A DNA stretch of 32,452 nucleotides. Source: a virus. The DNA lies in the IMG/VR virus record IMGVR_UViG_3300022934_000089, positions 1-32,452 of that record; one strand, written 5' to 3'. The notes under the pieces were generated by a model that saw nothing but the letters and a program-made list of their open reading frames with translations, had not been told where the DNA came from and made no database searches. Below, piece by piece: positions 1 to 10,300 of this stretch. Numbering within the stretch: position 1 is the stretch's first letter; every line of letters starts with the position of its first letter. Both the position numbers and the translations under genes were made by a program.

Positions 1-1
1 A

Positions 2-1087
2 TCTATTAATACTCTACACGATTACTCTCAAAGAGGTGGTAACTTCAAGTTTAATGTGGTTCTTGTTTATTACGACCTTTACTCACAGAGCAATCCAGGT
101 AATAGAGCAACAAACCTATACGGTGTTCTTTTATTAGATAACTTTAAAGACGGCGGAATTAGAGAGCTTATAAAATATAAGCCTAATTCAATCACAGGTC
201 TTAATGGTAATGCTTATTCACTTAAGCTAAACATTAAGTACAATACTTCATTAGACAACGTGGGTGTTGAAAATAATATCAACGACTTTACTACGTTCTC
301 AATGGACCTGTTCTTTGATACTACATCAGTATTAGAGAACGCTGCAAAACTTTTAATGCAGGCTAACAACAGATACGATGACATAGCATCAAGACTTGAT
401 GTTATGGAGAACATGGTTCTTTCATCTGAAGATGCCGATACAATGAAAGCTGAAATTGCTTCATTACAAACACAAATTGAAAACGCTTCTTTAAATTTTG
501 CTGATGAAGCTTCACTACTTGATATGATTACAGATATCAATAGAAGAATGAACAGCATTATTAATGGTACAATCCCAACAGAAGTTCAATACAATACAAA
601 CGTTATATTTGACGGTAAGGGTACCAAGGTTGATAAATCAGTACCTGGTAAAATCAAAGTAAACAATGACGTTAAAGGTTACCAACTTTTAACTAAATTT
701 GAATGGGACCTGGTTAATAAGGCAGTTGGTCAAAAGATTGTTGAATTCGATCCAACTACTGCAAATACTAAAGGTGTTTACGTAAGACTAAAGTCTTTTG
801 AAAACATGGTGAGAATGTCGTTAACAGCTGGAGCGGCTAATAATGACATAAATATATACATTGATGATAGCTATGAATCTTGGGAAGAGGGTCAAGTGCT
901 TAAACTTGCTTTTGATTCTGTTCTAAATTTAGGTGGCTATAATATCAATATTTACACTGACAAGAAAAACGATTGGTCATTAGCTAGACAAATTACATTA
1001 GGTGATTTGAACAGTACAAAACCTTATATCGAACTTGTATGTGTTGATAAAACATTATTAACATTCGTAGCAGACGTACTAAGATAA
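2..1087 (+). CDS. Virion structural protein, 3' part (5' end outside window)
   Basis: The reading frame is open from base 2, so the gene enters from the left and only its last 361 codons are present. A GTG at 56 is an internal codon, since the frame continues upstream of it. The product is rich in Asn, Thr and Asp with alternating beta-type stretches. A central stretch of roughly 60 residues (about 300-600 nt into the window) looks like a coiled coil, and a beta-rich C-terminal domain follows. There is no signal peptide or membrane segment. It ends one base before the next structural gene, so the two are probably co-transcribed. I do not recognise the family. Position and composition suggest a baseplate or fibre component. 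Confidence 0.7.
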   Translation, partial: SINTLHDYSQRGGNFKFNVVLVYYDLYSQSNPGNRATNLYGVLLLDNFKDGGIRELIKYKPNSITGLNGNAYSLKLNIKYNTSLDNVGVENNINDFTTFSMDLFFDTTSVLENAAKLLMQANNRYDDIASRLDVMENMVLSSEDADTMKAEIASLQTQIENASLNFADEASLLDMITDINRRMNSIINGTIPTEVQYNTNVIFDGKGTKVDKSVPGKIKVNNDVKGYQLLTKFEWDLVNKAVGQKIVEFDPTTANTKGVYVRLKSFENMVRMSLTAGAANNDINIYIDDSYESWEEGQVLKLAFDSVLNLGGYNINIYTDKKNDWSLARQITLGDLNSTKPYIELVCVDKTLLTFVADVLR

Positions 1088-1088
1088 G

Positions 1089-4000
1089 ATGGCAAATAAT
1101 TCAATCTCACAAATAATCAGACAGTTTCTGGAAATGAACCAGAACTCTTTAGAGAACTATGAAAAAATCTCTGAAGCAATCACAACTGATAAGAAAACTG
1201 TATCTCTAGATTTATTCGATGAGCAAGGTACTCTTAGAACGGTTCAAGTACCTGCGTTCGGTTATTTGAAGCGTGAGATTGAAAGACTAGACCAAAACTT
1301 TAAATCACTTTCAGGTATTGGTTCTGGTGATGCTTCTGTTAGAATGGCCGACGGTACGTTTAGACAAATTCAAAAGTCTAAACTTAAAACGCCTGCTAAC
1401 CCTGTAACGAATATTACAACACCTGTTGAATTCGTAGCAACTACAAACAACTTCTTTGAATCATTTCTTAATCCATTACTACAAGTACAACTTAATGTTA
1501 ATAGTCAAATTAGTACAGGTACTGAAAAAATCAAGTTAAGAAGATACATCATTGATTCTAATGACGCCGCTTCTGCTGAATGGTTTGACGGTAACCTTAA
1601 GGGTTTAGACAACCTAGAAGTCAATAATATGATTTCACAACTAGAGACTGCTGGTATTAAATACATTCTTGATGAAGAAGTTATTGATGCTCCGGTAAGG
1701 TCTACTAAATACTATGGTGGTTTCAATGTTATTAAAGTTAGAACAGCTCAAAGAAACATTGTAGTAGATGGTGTTACTCAAACTAAGACTGTAAAGCTAT
1801 ACACTTTAGATAAATTCTCTTATTCAGATGCTGATAAATCAATGTCTGAAACAGAATCATTAAGAGTAAATGACGAACTACTAGTTAACTCTGGTAATAA
1901 TTCTACTAAATATAAAGTAGTTGCACTTAACTCGGATACTCTAGAGGTTGAATTACTTCTTGTTGAGGGTTACGAGTCTATTAAAGTTGGTGCTGACCAA
2001 TTAAAGATTTATAAAGGTAAAGAAGCTTATGAAGCTATTGATGTTTCAGTAGGCTTTGACGAAAGACTAGTTGCATTTATTAAACCAGTTGACCCTGAAT
2101 CAAATATTGAAGCAGAAGTATGGTCACCTGGTACTGCATTCTATTCTAATGACCTTATAATTACTAGAGAAAATGGCGAGGTTCAAACTCTTGCTGATTA
2201 CTATAAAGCTGAAGTTTCTGACTTTGGTCAATTTATTAAAGCTCTTAAAGAGGATTCAATCCCACCAGCAACAGTTGGAGTTGCACCAGATGCACCCCAG
2301 GTGGACGCAGACAGCTTTAAAGTTGTTCAGGTTAATACACACTTAACTAACAGCAAGTCCTTCCAGAAGGTACAGCAACTTAGTTCTAATAAGATTGCAA
2401 CTGAAACTAAAATTAAAAGTTTAGATGATACTCTTGCTAAAAAGAGGTCTGAAGTTGCTACTAAGAAATACTCTTCATCTATTGAAAGAGATAGAGATAG
2501 AAACGAATTAAATTCAATGCTAAATGAAAGAGCAGCGGAATCTAAGCTTTACTCTTCATTAGTTAATGAAATTAAATCTGTAGCAAGCGATAACGCTATT
2601 CAAAGTATTGCACCTAAGTACAGAGTTCGTGGTTTCTTCCCGATGCCAACAGCTAAACTTGCAGGTGATACAATACCTCAAGAGGTTGTACAATTTAAAA
2701 TTCAATACAGATACCTATCACAAGATGGTACTCCATCTGATGTTAATCAAATCCAAACTACAATTGACGGTTCTACAACTACAGGTGTATTTTCAAATTG
2801 GATTGAAGTTGCGTCAAAGGCTAGAAAAAGAATTAAAGACCAAGTAACTGGTAAGTATATTTGGGCAACTGAAGCTATTGAGAACGGGCAAGAGGTTAAT
2901 ATTAACCAAATCGATATTCCAATTCAAGCAGGTGAAATTGTCGAGTTTAGAGTTAAGTCCCTATCTGAAGCGGGATGGCCAGCTAATCCAGTAGAGTCTG
3001 AGTGGTCTGATATTACTAGAATTGAATTTCCAGCTTCTGCACAAACTAATGATGCTGTTGTTTCTTTAATTGATGAAAACTCTAAAGAGATTGCTAAAGT
3101 AGAGCTTATTAGTGAGCTTGAAAGCAAGGGTGTTTATGCACATATTAATGATTCTTTTATCGCTAACGAAAAGTATTTCGTACACGAAGCTCAAAATATT
3201 GCATCAGGTTTCTTAACAGCTGAGCAAAGTCCTATCAATCTATTTGAGAAGCTTACTCAGATGCAAAACGAAATCAACGCACTTAAAGAGCAAATTGCTG
3301 GTACTGTTGGTGAACTTGCAGTTAAGATTCAGTATGAAGATGGAACAACTGAAATTATTCAAAACAATACAGTTAAGTCTATATTCGCGGGGTATTACAC
3401 TGACGAAGTTAAAGACCTAACTATTAAGAAGGGTCACATTGTAACTAAGACGTTTAAGATTCTTCTTGAGAATTCTAAAGCTACACCGCTTGAACTTATT
3501 TCAAGACTTGCTGGTGATAGAAAGTCTTCCGTATATGCTTCTTCTACTAACAACATATTCGGTGTTAAACCAAATACAACTAGTTTAGATTCAGCTATTG
3601 CTGCGGATTCATTCTACCTATCACAGGGTAGATACGATATGGTGCCTGTTATCTATCAGAATACATCGGCTGTTGAATTTACAACATCAGACTTTTTAAA
3701 TGATGCGCCTTATCAATCAGGTCAACTAAAGGGTCAATTTGCTTATTCTAGATTTAGAAACATTTCAAACAGCGGTGATTTATACACTACTGATGATTTA
3801 ATTGCAGCTGATATAACGGCTGCGATTCAATATGAAACATCTATGTGGAATCTGCTTTCACAGACGTATGGTAATGTAGCGAATGATGGTTACATTTGGA
3901 CAGGTAGATGGGATTCTAATGATAATCCTGAAGCAACAATACCTGCTTGGGTTAGCCAAGGTAATCAAAGTTACGATAATGGTTTACATGTCCATAAAGA

Positions 4001-4490
4001 CCACCCAATACTTAAGACTACTACAACATTTAATGATGTATACCAATCAGGAGCAGGTATTGTACAGGCTAAAGCAGCTGGTATAAATAATATTCAATCA
4101 GCATACTATTTAGATGTTAATGAAAATAGAACTATTAAAACATCATTTGACCCTAATGACCAATACTTATTAGGTGGTAAATCGTGTGGTTCTTACTTGT
4201 TCATGTCGCCACTATCTATTGAATCGCTTTCAGTTGATGCTGACAATACGTCGGGTAAATATGTAGTTAATTCAGGTGAATCTAATGCTATTGCAATTGA
4301 CGTTGTATTCCAATATAGAATGACTGATTATGCTGGTACATCTGATTCAAACCTAGGTTTTGTTGGTGGTATCGAATCGACTCCTGTATCTAATCTAACT
4401 TACTCTAAAAAGATTGGTTTAGATATCTTAGATGTTGACAACAATAAATTCTCATTTGACTTAGAGGTATTTGCGAAGTACACTGCGTAA
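1089..4490 (+). CDS. Large virion structural protein with FN3-like region (1133 aa)
   Basis: Unrecognised large structural protein. Residues 1-100 are helical and may be an assembly domain. Residues about 435-500 are Lys/Glu/Ser-rich and likely coiled coil. Residues about 510-650 resemble a fibronectin type III-like beta sandwich, with a Q-F-K-I-Q-Y-R-Y strand, a W-I-E-V strand and an E-F-R-V-K-S-L-S-E-A-G-W segment. A second short coiled coil lies at about 714-746 and the C-terminal third is beta-rich. The length is close to T4 gp7 (about 1030 aa), but I see no clear similarity, so that analogy is positional only. ATG at 1089 follows the previous stop by one base and has no Shine-Dalgarno. 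Arginine is mostly AGA, as in its structural neighbours. Confidence 0.8.
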   Translation: MANNSISQIIRQFLEMNQNSLENYEKISEAITTDKKTVSLDLFDEQGTLRTVQVPAFGYLKREIERLDQNFKSLSGIGSGDASVRMADGTFRQIQKSKLKTPANPVTNITTPVEFVATTNNFFESFLNPLLQVQLNVNSQISTGTEKIKLRRYIIDSNDAASAEWFDGNLKGLDNLEVNNMISQLETAGIKYILDEEVIDAPVRSTKYYGGFNVIKVRTAQRNIVVDGVTQTKTVKLYTLDKFSYSDADKSMSETESLRVNDELLVNSGNNSTKYKVVALNSDTLEVELLLVEGYESIKVGADQLKIYKGKEAYEAIDVSVGFDERLVAFIKPVDPESNIEAEVWSPGTAFYSNDLIITRENGEVQTLADYYKAEVSDFGQFIKALKEDSIPPATVGVAPDAPQVDADSFKVVQVNTHLTNSKSFQKVQQLSSNKIATETKIKSLDDTLAKKRSEVATKKYSSSIERDRDRNELNSMLNERAAESKLYSSLVNEIKSVASDNAIQSIAPKYRVRGFFPMPTAKLAGDTIPQEVVQFKIQYRYLSQDGTPSDVNQIQTTIDGSTTTGVFSNWIEVASKARKRIKDQVTGKYIWATEAIENGQEVNINQIDIPIQAGEIVEFRVKSLSEAGWPANPVESEWSDITRIEFPASAQTNDAVVSLIDENSKEIAKVELISELESKGVYAHINDSFIANEKYFVHEAQNIASGFLTAEQSPINLFEKLTQMQNEINALKEQIAGTVGELAVKIQYEDGTTEIIQNNTVKSIFAGYYTDEVKDLTIKKGHIVTKTFKILLENSKATPLELISRLAGDRKSSVYASSTNNIFGVKPNTTSLDSAIAADSFYLSQGRYDMVPVIYQNTSAVEFTTSDFLNDAPYQSGQLKGQFAYSRFRNISNSGDLYTTDDLIAADITAAIQYETSMWNLLSQTYGNVANDGYIWTGRWDSNDNPEATIPAWVSQGNQSYDNGLHVHKDHPILKTTTTFNDVYQSGAGIVQAKAAGINNIQSAYYLDVNENRTIKTSFDPNDQYLLGGKSCGSYLFMSPLSIESLSVDADNTSGKYVVNSGESNAIAIDVVFQYRMTDYAGTSDSNLGFVGGIESTPVSNLTYSKKIGLDILDVDNNKFSFDLEVFAKYTA

Positions 4491-4537
4491 TTAATCTGAA
4501 TATATAAGTCAAGCGCTTATAAACATATCATAGATTA
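4491..4537 (+). promoter_or_regulatory. Nested inverted repeats directly before the 1476-aa gene
   Basis: This 47-base gap can fold on itself. TTAATCT at 4491-4497 is the exact reverse complement of AGATTAA at 4532-4538. Inside it TATAAG (4503-4508) pairs with CTTATA (4516-4521) around a 7-base loop. The last base of the outer arm is the A of the start codon, so the fold would partly hide the start. There is no U-tract after it, so it is not a standard terminator. It could be a translation-control hairpin, a processing site, or an AT-rich promoter containing TATATAAG. Confidence 0.4.
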
Positions 4538-7500
4538 ATGGCTAATTTAAACTTCGAAGCAAACAATAACCCTATTGAGGGTAAGAGTCACGTTATTCTG
4601 AGAACCAATCCTTTACTTTCTTCAAATGTAAAGTTGGTTGTTGATTCAAACGATGAAATATACTTGGATTCTATTAATGCTAATAGAGCTCTGAGCGATA
4701 AGAGATATAAGAAATTTAGTCTAAATCGCAATGGCCATTATGCATATGATATAGCTTCTTTCTTTGCTAACACACCATACGATACTGTATACGATGTTTA
4801 TAGAAAAGACTCAGACATTTCAGTCTACAGAGAATACAATAAGCAATATGAAGAGCAGTACAATTACGGTGCTCGCTTAAATGGATCAAAACACTTTGAC
4901 GAGAACATTAGGTTCATGGCACCACTATGGCTTGATGAAAAGTTACCTGAATATTTTGTAATTTATAGAATTGAAGAACCGGTATCCGAGATAAATCTTA
5001 CGGATGACTTGTCTGGTATCAATGATAGAATTATGAAGATGTTGTCAAATGCAACTTTAGTAAAGTCATTTGATTTAAGAAAGGGTTCACCGATCGGCGA
5101 TTACTTAAATACATTTGTTAATGACCCTAATAGACCAAAAGCACCGCTAACTGTTTCTTTTGAAAAAGATGAAAAGACATCTTGGAACGGTATTGATTTA
5201 CGTAAGGGTGGGTTTGTCTCAAAGGGTGAATACATCTATAGAGACTTTGTACTAGAGGACAGGTCTGAAATCATGAACAATGAGTTTATCACTAATGGTT
5301 TTAAAAGAAACCAAATGATTAGTGCTAATCTTATTAATATGGAATTCATGTTTGAAGACTTTGACAATGCTTATGAAGTAAACAGATACATTGGACTTTA
5401 TGTTAATGCACATGAAGAGGGTACATTTAAAAGCGTAAGATACGACGGTAACGTTTTACATATTAATGAAAGTACAGTAGAAACTAACTTTGACTTAACG
5501 GGTACAAGTTTAGTAGCAACTGACATGTTACCAAATATTGAATTAGCAGATCCAACATTAAACTGGGTAAAATCAGGTAATTCATTTGCACATATTAAAA
5601 ATATTTATGACGGTGTACAAAGTCCGTATAAATTAAATGTAAGTGCTTTTAATATTGATAATAGCAAATACGTTAAAAAAGATGATACTTTAACGGTTAC
5701 AAACTTTTTAAGTGATGTTAAAGACTTTATTGAAATTGAAGTTATAGATACACCTGATATTGCAAATCAATATATTATTGGAATTACAACCGAACTCTTA
5801 CAAGGTAATTTTGTAAAATATGTAATAGTAGCAGACCCTGGTCTCCCAGCTGGTGAAGCATCAGCTCACAAGTTTTCTAATCAAGGGACATTCAGTGAAA
5901 TAGCAAAAGCTATGAGGTCTGCTTTTTTAAATATAGATGATCTTCAATTAAATATAGATGTTATAGGTAACGCAATTCTTGTAACTAGTTATAAAACTGG
6001 TAATAGAACATATGGTTTTGCTTTTGGTGAATATAAAGATAATAATAATTGTTTGTCTATTAGAGGTATCTTAGATAATGTTGACAAAAAATTAAAGTTA
6101 GACTCTTATCTTTATTCTACATTTACACTTTATTCAGGTATTGGTGGTTCTAATGCTGGTTCAGGTATTTTAGTAGATGCTACTGAAGTTGGTGATATCA
6201 ATACTGATACTTATTTAAAATCAGGTGAAAAGTTTATTAGAATTATTGAAATTCTAGAAGACCCTAATTTTAATGGATATTACAGAGTTTGCTTAAATGA
6301 TAAACTAAATGTATCAAATATTACAGATATAAACCTATCATTATACGTTGATAACAAAATAAGTTTCGGTAAGTTTGAAGCGTTAGACTTTCATGATTTT
6401 GATTACAATTTCTATTCTGAAGCAAACTCTAAAATGGGTGAACTACAGTATGAAATCGACTATGATATTCTAGGTGTTGAATCAACTCAAATAGGTACTA
6501 TATCTGGTGATTATGCTAAACTACAAGGCGTTAAAAATGCAGTTACCCAAACAAGCTCTGGTGTTAGTTATGTTAATAATGAATATGATAGACTGCAAGA
6601 AAACTATAATACAGCACTAGCACTTGAATCAAGGGTTATACCTACAATAAACAAGTGGAAATATTTTGAAGGTGTAAACGCTAAAGAATTACCATATATG
6701 CTTACGATGAGCGAAGCGTTTGGTAAAACTAATTTCTCACCAGATGTCGATGTTACAGGTAGAAGTATATCTGATATGACACACGAGTGGTTCTATTTGT
6801 ACAAGCATCCTGTTTATGACGGTATTGCCAACGAAACGGACCCACTTAAAAAAGCACAGCTTCAAGCTGATTTAGCTAAAACACTTTCAAGCTATTTACA
6901 GCCAGAAGAAACTATAAATTTAGAGGCTTCTCATTTATTAGATGTTACTAATAATTATTTTGATAGACTATTTGTTTACGATGGATACGACGTAACTGGT
7001 ATGGGCTTTGCACCTGCAGTTCCAACTGCTAAGTATGTAACCCTACGTGGTGGCTCACAGGAAGCCCCTGCTGAAGCTTTGTTCAGAGGCTTAAAGGTTA
7101 AGCTATATGAAAGGAAGGAATCATTAGAAGCCAATCCAAGGAATCTATTTACATCTACTTCTTTTAATGGTTATAGATTTTCAGCGGTGTTAAATTACAA
7201 TAACAATCAAGCTGATAATAATATTGAAATCAAAGCTATAAAGAATGACAAATTTAAGTTTGTTTGTTTATACATTGAACTTAATACAACGGAAGCTTCA
7301 ATAACTTCATTAAATAGAGAGCTGCTTTACAAGCTCAATGACATATTTAAGATAGACCCTGTTGATGGTCCTGTACCAGCAGATACACAGATTAACGGTT
7401 ATATTAATTTTAATATTCAACAAGATGCTGATGGTAAATATGCAGAGGGTATTGGTGTTGATGCTAAACTTGCTAGAGACATTCAACTTAATTCAAGCGG

Positions 7501-8968
7501 TGGATACAATAATTTAATCTTTACATACAATGGTACTGATTGGGTGTTACCTGTGATTGAAGTAAATGACAATACTATTAAAGTAGCTACATCAAATTAT
7601 AAAATTGATGATGTTAACAATACCACTCAATTAAATATTACTGGACTATCTGAATCTGATTGGTCGAATATTACATTTACATATCAAGGTGGTGGTGCTA
7701 ATCTAGCTAAATCATTATTAACTTCTGTTTCTGCTAAAAACTTAGTTGATTTATTGAATAATAATGATACTAAAAATGTAGAATACATTACAGTTTCTGA
7801 AGATGGTACAATTTCTAATAATACATTTATTATTAACGTAGAAGATGGTAATAAATTATATAGATTTTCTAAACTTAAACCAGTAGCAGACCCTAATAAG
7901 CCGGATAGTTATAAGATATCTGCTGGTAAAGTTGGGTATATTGTTGTAGAACGTACTGATATGTACAGAGCTGGTTTTGTTAGAATGTCTGGTCATTATA
8001 CACCCTTAACAAGACCTGTTGTAATGTTTACTGATTTATATTCAGAATACAAAACAACACAGCTTGAAGACGATGGCGATGTTCTTACAATACCGGATCC
8101 AAGAGAACAGTTAATCTATAATAGATACAATAGAATGGGTATTGCGTTTATGTCGTATATCGACAGAGGCCAATACAAGTTTGGTTTAATTGAAGACTTG
8201 TTCTATCATAAAGTCAATCCAGAAAAAGCCGACGGTATACTTAAGCTTTCAAACTCTACTAGTAGCCAACCACTATATCCTTTGATTGACGAGATTGCTA
8301 TTGCAAAAAGAGATATTAATGTATTCAGGTCGTCTTGGGAAGACCAGTACTATGTGAAGAACGGTTCGTCACAGACTAATAAAAATGTGTACGGTACACT
8401 TTCACCTTATGAAGAGTCTGCATTCCTAGCATCAACTCTTAATCTTCCTAAATCACAATATGAAATCACAGCATATCCTGATATCGCTGAAATGAACTCA
8501 CTGACACAATTAACTTCTGTAGAATCTATCGGTAATTATACAGGTGATATTTTAAAGTTTGAGGATGCTGATAAAATCTATATGAGCATTAATGTTGATA
8601 ATCTTTTAGTTGATTTATTAGAAGCTGATAATGCTGGTATTTCAATACAGAGATTTGTACAAGCTTCGGAATCATATGGTGATAAGACTACATTAAAAGA
8701 TGATATTAGAAAATACATTGAGGTTAACTTACTTAAGTTATTGAATATTGTAGACGTTAAACTTTTTACTAAAGACGACAGTTCTATAAAAATCAGTGAA
8801 GTTTTAAGCGCTACAAACCTTAATGAGATTGCAGATACTGGATTCAAAGAGTCTAATGATTTTAGAATAGAGTATAATAATACAAACCCGCTAAAATTAA
8901 GACTAATATATAACAAAAGAACTGGCTTTAGACACAAGCTATACGTTTATATAAAAATAAGAAGCTAA
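4538..8968 (+). CDS. Very large virion structural protein (1476 aa)
   Basis: Unrecognised; the longest gene in the window. The protein is Asn/Asp/Ser/Tyr-rich and has no membrane segments. The N-terminal 130 residues contain a tyrosine-rich stretch (Y-R-E-Y-N-K-Q-Y-E-E-Q-Y-N-Y-G) followed by R-F-M-A-P-L-W-L-D-E-K-L-P-E-Y-F-V-I-Y-R. The rest is mostly predicted beta strands with low-complexity Asn-rich linkers. Such composition is typical of phage tail and baseplate proteins. The gene lies between the 1133-aa protein and a collar-domain fibre, with only 3 bases before the latter. A role in the baseplate or in holding fibres is inferred from position alone. No T4 counterpart is evident at the sequence level. 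Confidence 0.78.
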   Translation: MANLNFEANNNPIEGKSHVILRTNPLLSSNVKLVVDSNDEIYLDSINANRALSDKRYKKFSLNRNGHYAYDIASFFANTPYDTVYDVYRKDSDISVYREYNKQYEEQYNYGARLNGSKHFDENIRFMAPLWLDEKLPEYFVIYRIEEPVSEINLTDDLSGINDRIMKMLSNATLVKSFDLRKGSPIGDYLNTFVNDPNRPKAPLTVSFEKDEKTSWNGIDLRKGGFVSKGEYIYRDFVLEDRSEIMNNEFITNGFKRNQMISANLINMEFMFEDFDNAYEVNRYIGLYVNAHEEGTFKSVRYDGNVLHINESTVETNFDLTGTSLVATDMLPNIELADPTLNWVKSGNSFAHIKNIYDGVQSPYKLNVSAFNIDNSKYVKKDDTLTVTNFLSDVKDFIEIEVIDTPDIANQYIIGITTELLQGNFVKYVIVADPGLPAGEASAHKFSNQGTFSEIAKAMRSAFLNIDDLQLNIDVIGNAILVTSYKTGNRTYGFAFGEYKDNNNCLSIRGILDNVDKKLKLDSYLYSTFTLYSGIGGSNAGSGILVDATEVGDINTDTYLKSGEKFIRIIEILEDPNFNGYYRVCLNDKLNVSNITDINLSLYVDNKISFGKFEALDFHDFDYNFYSEANSKMGELQYEIDYDILGVESTQIGTISGDYAKLQGVKNAVTQTSSGVSYVNNEYDRLQENYNTALALESRVIPTINKWKYFEGVNAKELPYMLTMSEAFGKTNFSPDVDVTGRSISDMTHEWFYLYKHPVYDGIANETDPLKKAQLQADLAKTLSSYLQPEETINLEASHLLDVTNNYFDRLFVYDGYDVTGMGFAPAVPTAKYVTLRGGSQEAPAEALFRGLKVKLYERKESLEANPRNLFTSTSFNGYRFSAVLNYNNNQADNNIEIKAIKNDKFKFVCLYIELNTTEASITSLNRELLYKLNDIFKIDPVDGPVPADTQINGYINFNIQQDADGKYAEGIGVDAKLARDIQLNSSGGYNNLIFTYNGTDWVLPVIEVNDNTIKVATSNYKIDDVNNTTQLNITGLSESDWSNITFTYQGGGANLAKSLLTSVSAKNLVDLLNNNDTKNVEYITVSEDGTISNNTFIINVEDGNKLYRFSKLKPVADPNKPDSYKISAGKVGYIVVERTDMYRAGFVRMSGHYTPLTRPVVMFTDLYSEYKTTQLEDDGDVLTIPDPREQLIYNRYNRMGIAFMSYIDRGQYKFGLIEDLFYHKVNPEKADGILKLSNSTSSQPLYPLIDEIAIAKRDINVFRSSWEDQYYVKNGSSQTNKNVYGTLSPYEESAFLASTLNLPKSQYEITAYPDIAEMNSLTQLTSVESIGNYTGDILKFEDADKIYMSINVDNLLVDLLEADNAGISIQRFVQASESYGDKTTLKDDIRKYIEVNLLKLLNIVDVKLFTKDDSSIKISEVLSATNLNEIADTGFKESNDFRIEYNNTNPLKLRLIYNKRTGFRHKLYVYIKIRS

Positions 8969-8971
8969 AAC

Positions 8972-10288
8972 ATGGCTATTAATATTAAAGAAATCTTTGA
9001 GAGCGATACATCGAATCAACAGATTGACAAAATCAATTACAACTTTGACCAAATCCTAGCTAACGGAGGTGGCCCTATTGGGGCAACAGGTGCCCAAGGT
9101 GTTGCCGGTTCAGTCGGAGCTACAGGTGCACAAGGAGCACAAGGTCCTATTGGTCCACAGGGTGTACCAGGTGCATATAGTGACTTTTTTGTATCTGATG
9201 ATTTAAATCCGGGCGTTGCTGGTTCTAATACAATAGCACCAACCGCTAGAAATAATAGAATACCATCTTTAGTATTAGGTGACCAAGATGCAACATCTAA
9301 CGGTAATGTATCTTTATATGATGGTTCTGCTCTTAGGATAATAGGTTCTAAATTTAATGGTAACTTGGTTAGACTTGACGTAAATGGACTTAATACTAAT
9401 TATATTGATATTAATATAAGTGACGGGGCTAATGGTAGAATGCTTAAATTTGATAATTCAGCACAAGGTCTTGACGCAATATATGAATTTGACGGTAAAT
9501 CACTTTCATTAAATTATAATAACAATGATATTATAAAATTAGCTTATGGTGGTTCGTTTTTTGATGTAGAGGTTGATTTTGAAGGCCAAGTTAATTTTAA
9601 TGAAGAAACTGTATTTAATGGTCTAACTAGATTACCTAGTAATGCAGCTACTGGTAAAGTACTTTCCTCTGCTGATAGTAATGGTACTTTCGCTTGGACT
9701 GACCCGGGTGTAGTGCCAATCGGTACTATTGTTATGATACCTGGTTTTGTATTAACTAATAGCGTTGATAAGGTAGGTAATACTGCTACTATTCCAACAG
9801 ATAACTGGATTGGTAGAGGTGAGGGCGATTGGGCTGGATGGTATTATTGTAATGGTGAAACATGGACTGGATCTGGTGTTTCATATGCTGTACCTGATAT
9901 GAGAGATAGATTCCCATTAGGATTCTCATATTTACAAAATGCTGATTCTGAAGCTTCTACAGTAGCTGATGGTGAATATGGTGTTAAAAATGTTGAACAA
10001 TTAAAAACAGTTACAACAGCAACAGACCACTCACATGATGTTGCAATAGGTAATATCACTGTAGATGAAGCTTCAGTGTTTAACCCCGCAGATGTTTTAC
10101 AACCACAAACTGGTGGTCAATCTACATTTACAAGTACAACAAATGGTCAAACTGTTGTTGATATTTCACCTAAGACTACTACACTAGGATACATGATATA
10201 CTTAGGAATACCAACTTTAAAATACGGTATTGGAACAGCACAACAGGGACCTCAAGGTAATACTACACCAGTATTTGGTCTTGGATAA
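8972..10288 (+). CDS. Tail fibre protein with collagen-like repeat and phage collar domain
   Basis: The 438-aa protein has a short N-terminal helix ending N-Y-N-F-D-Q-I-L-A-N. A strict collagen-like Gly-X-Y run follows from G34 to G67 (twelve glycines at spacing three). A beta-rich shaft leads to a tail-collar domain at about 249-320. The collar is marked by P-I-G-T-I-V-M-I-P, G-W-Y-Y-C-N-G and V-P-D-M-R-D-R-F-P-L-G, the signature of the T4 gp12-type short fibre and related host-binding fibres. The C-terminal part has D-H-S-H-D and ends in another G-P-Q-G turn. Phage collagen-like runs generally form trimeric rods, so a trimeric fibre is likely. It could be the short tail fibre or another adhesin; receptor specificity cannot be read. 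Confidence 0.88.
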   Translation: MAINIKEIFESDTSNQQIDKINYNFDQILANGGGPIGATGAQGVAGSVGATGAQGAQGPIGPQGVPGAYSDFFVSDDLNPGVAGSNTIAPTARNNRIPSLVLGDQDATSNGNVSLYDGSALRIIGSKFNGNLVRLDVNGLNTNYIDINISDGANGRMLKFDNSAQGLDAIYEFDGKSLSLNYNNNDIIKLAYGGSFFDVEVDFEGQVNFNEETVFNGLTRLPSNAATGKVLSSADSNGTFAWTDPGVVPIGTIVMIPGFVLTNSVDKVGNTATIPTDNWIGRGEGDWAGWYYCNGETWTGSGVSYAVPDMRDRFPLGFSYLQNADSEASTVADGEYGVKNVEQLKTVTTATDHSHDVAIGNITVDEASVFNPADVLQPQTGGQSTFTSTTNGQTVVDISPKTTTLGYMIYLGIPTLKYGIGTAQQGPQGNTTPVFGLG

Positions 10289-10300
10289 TAATAACTAATA

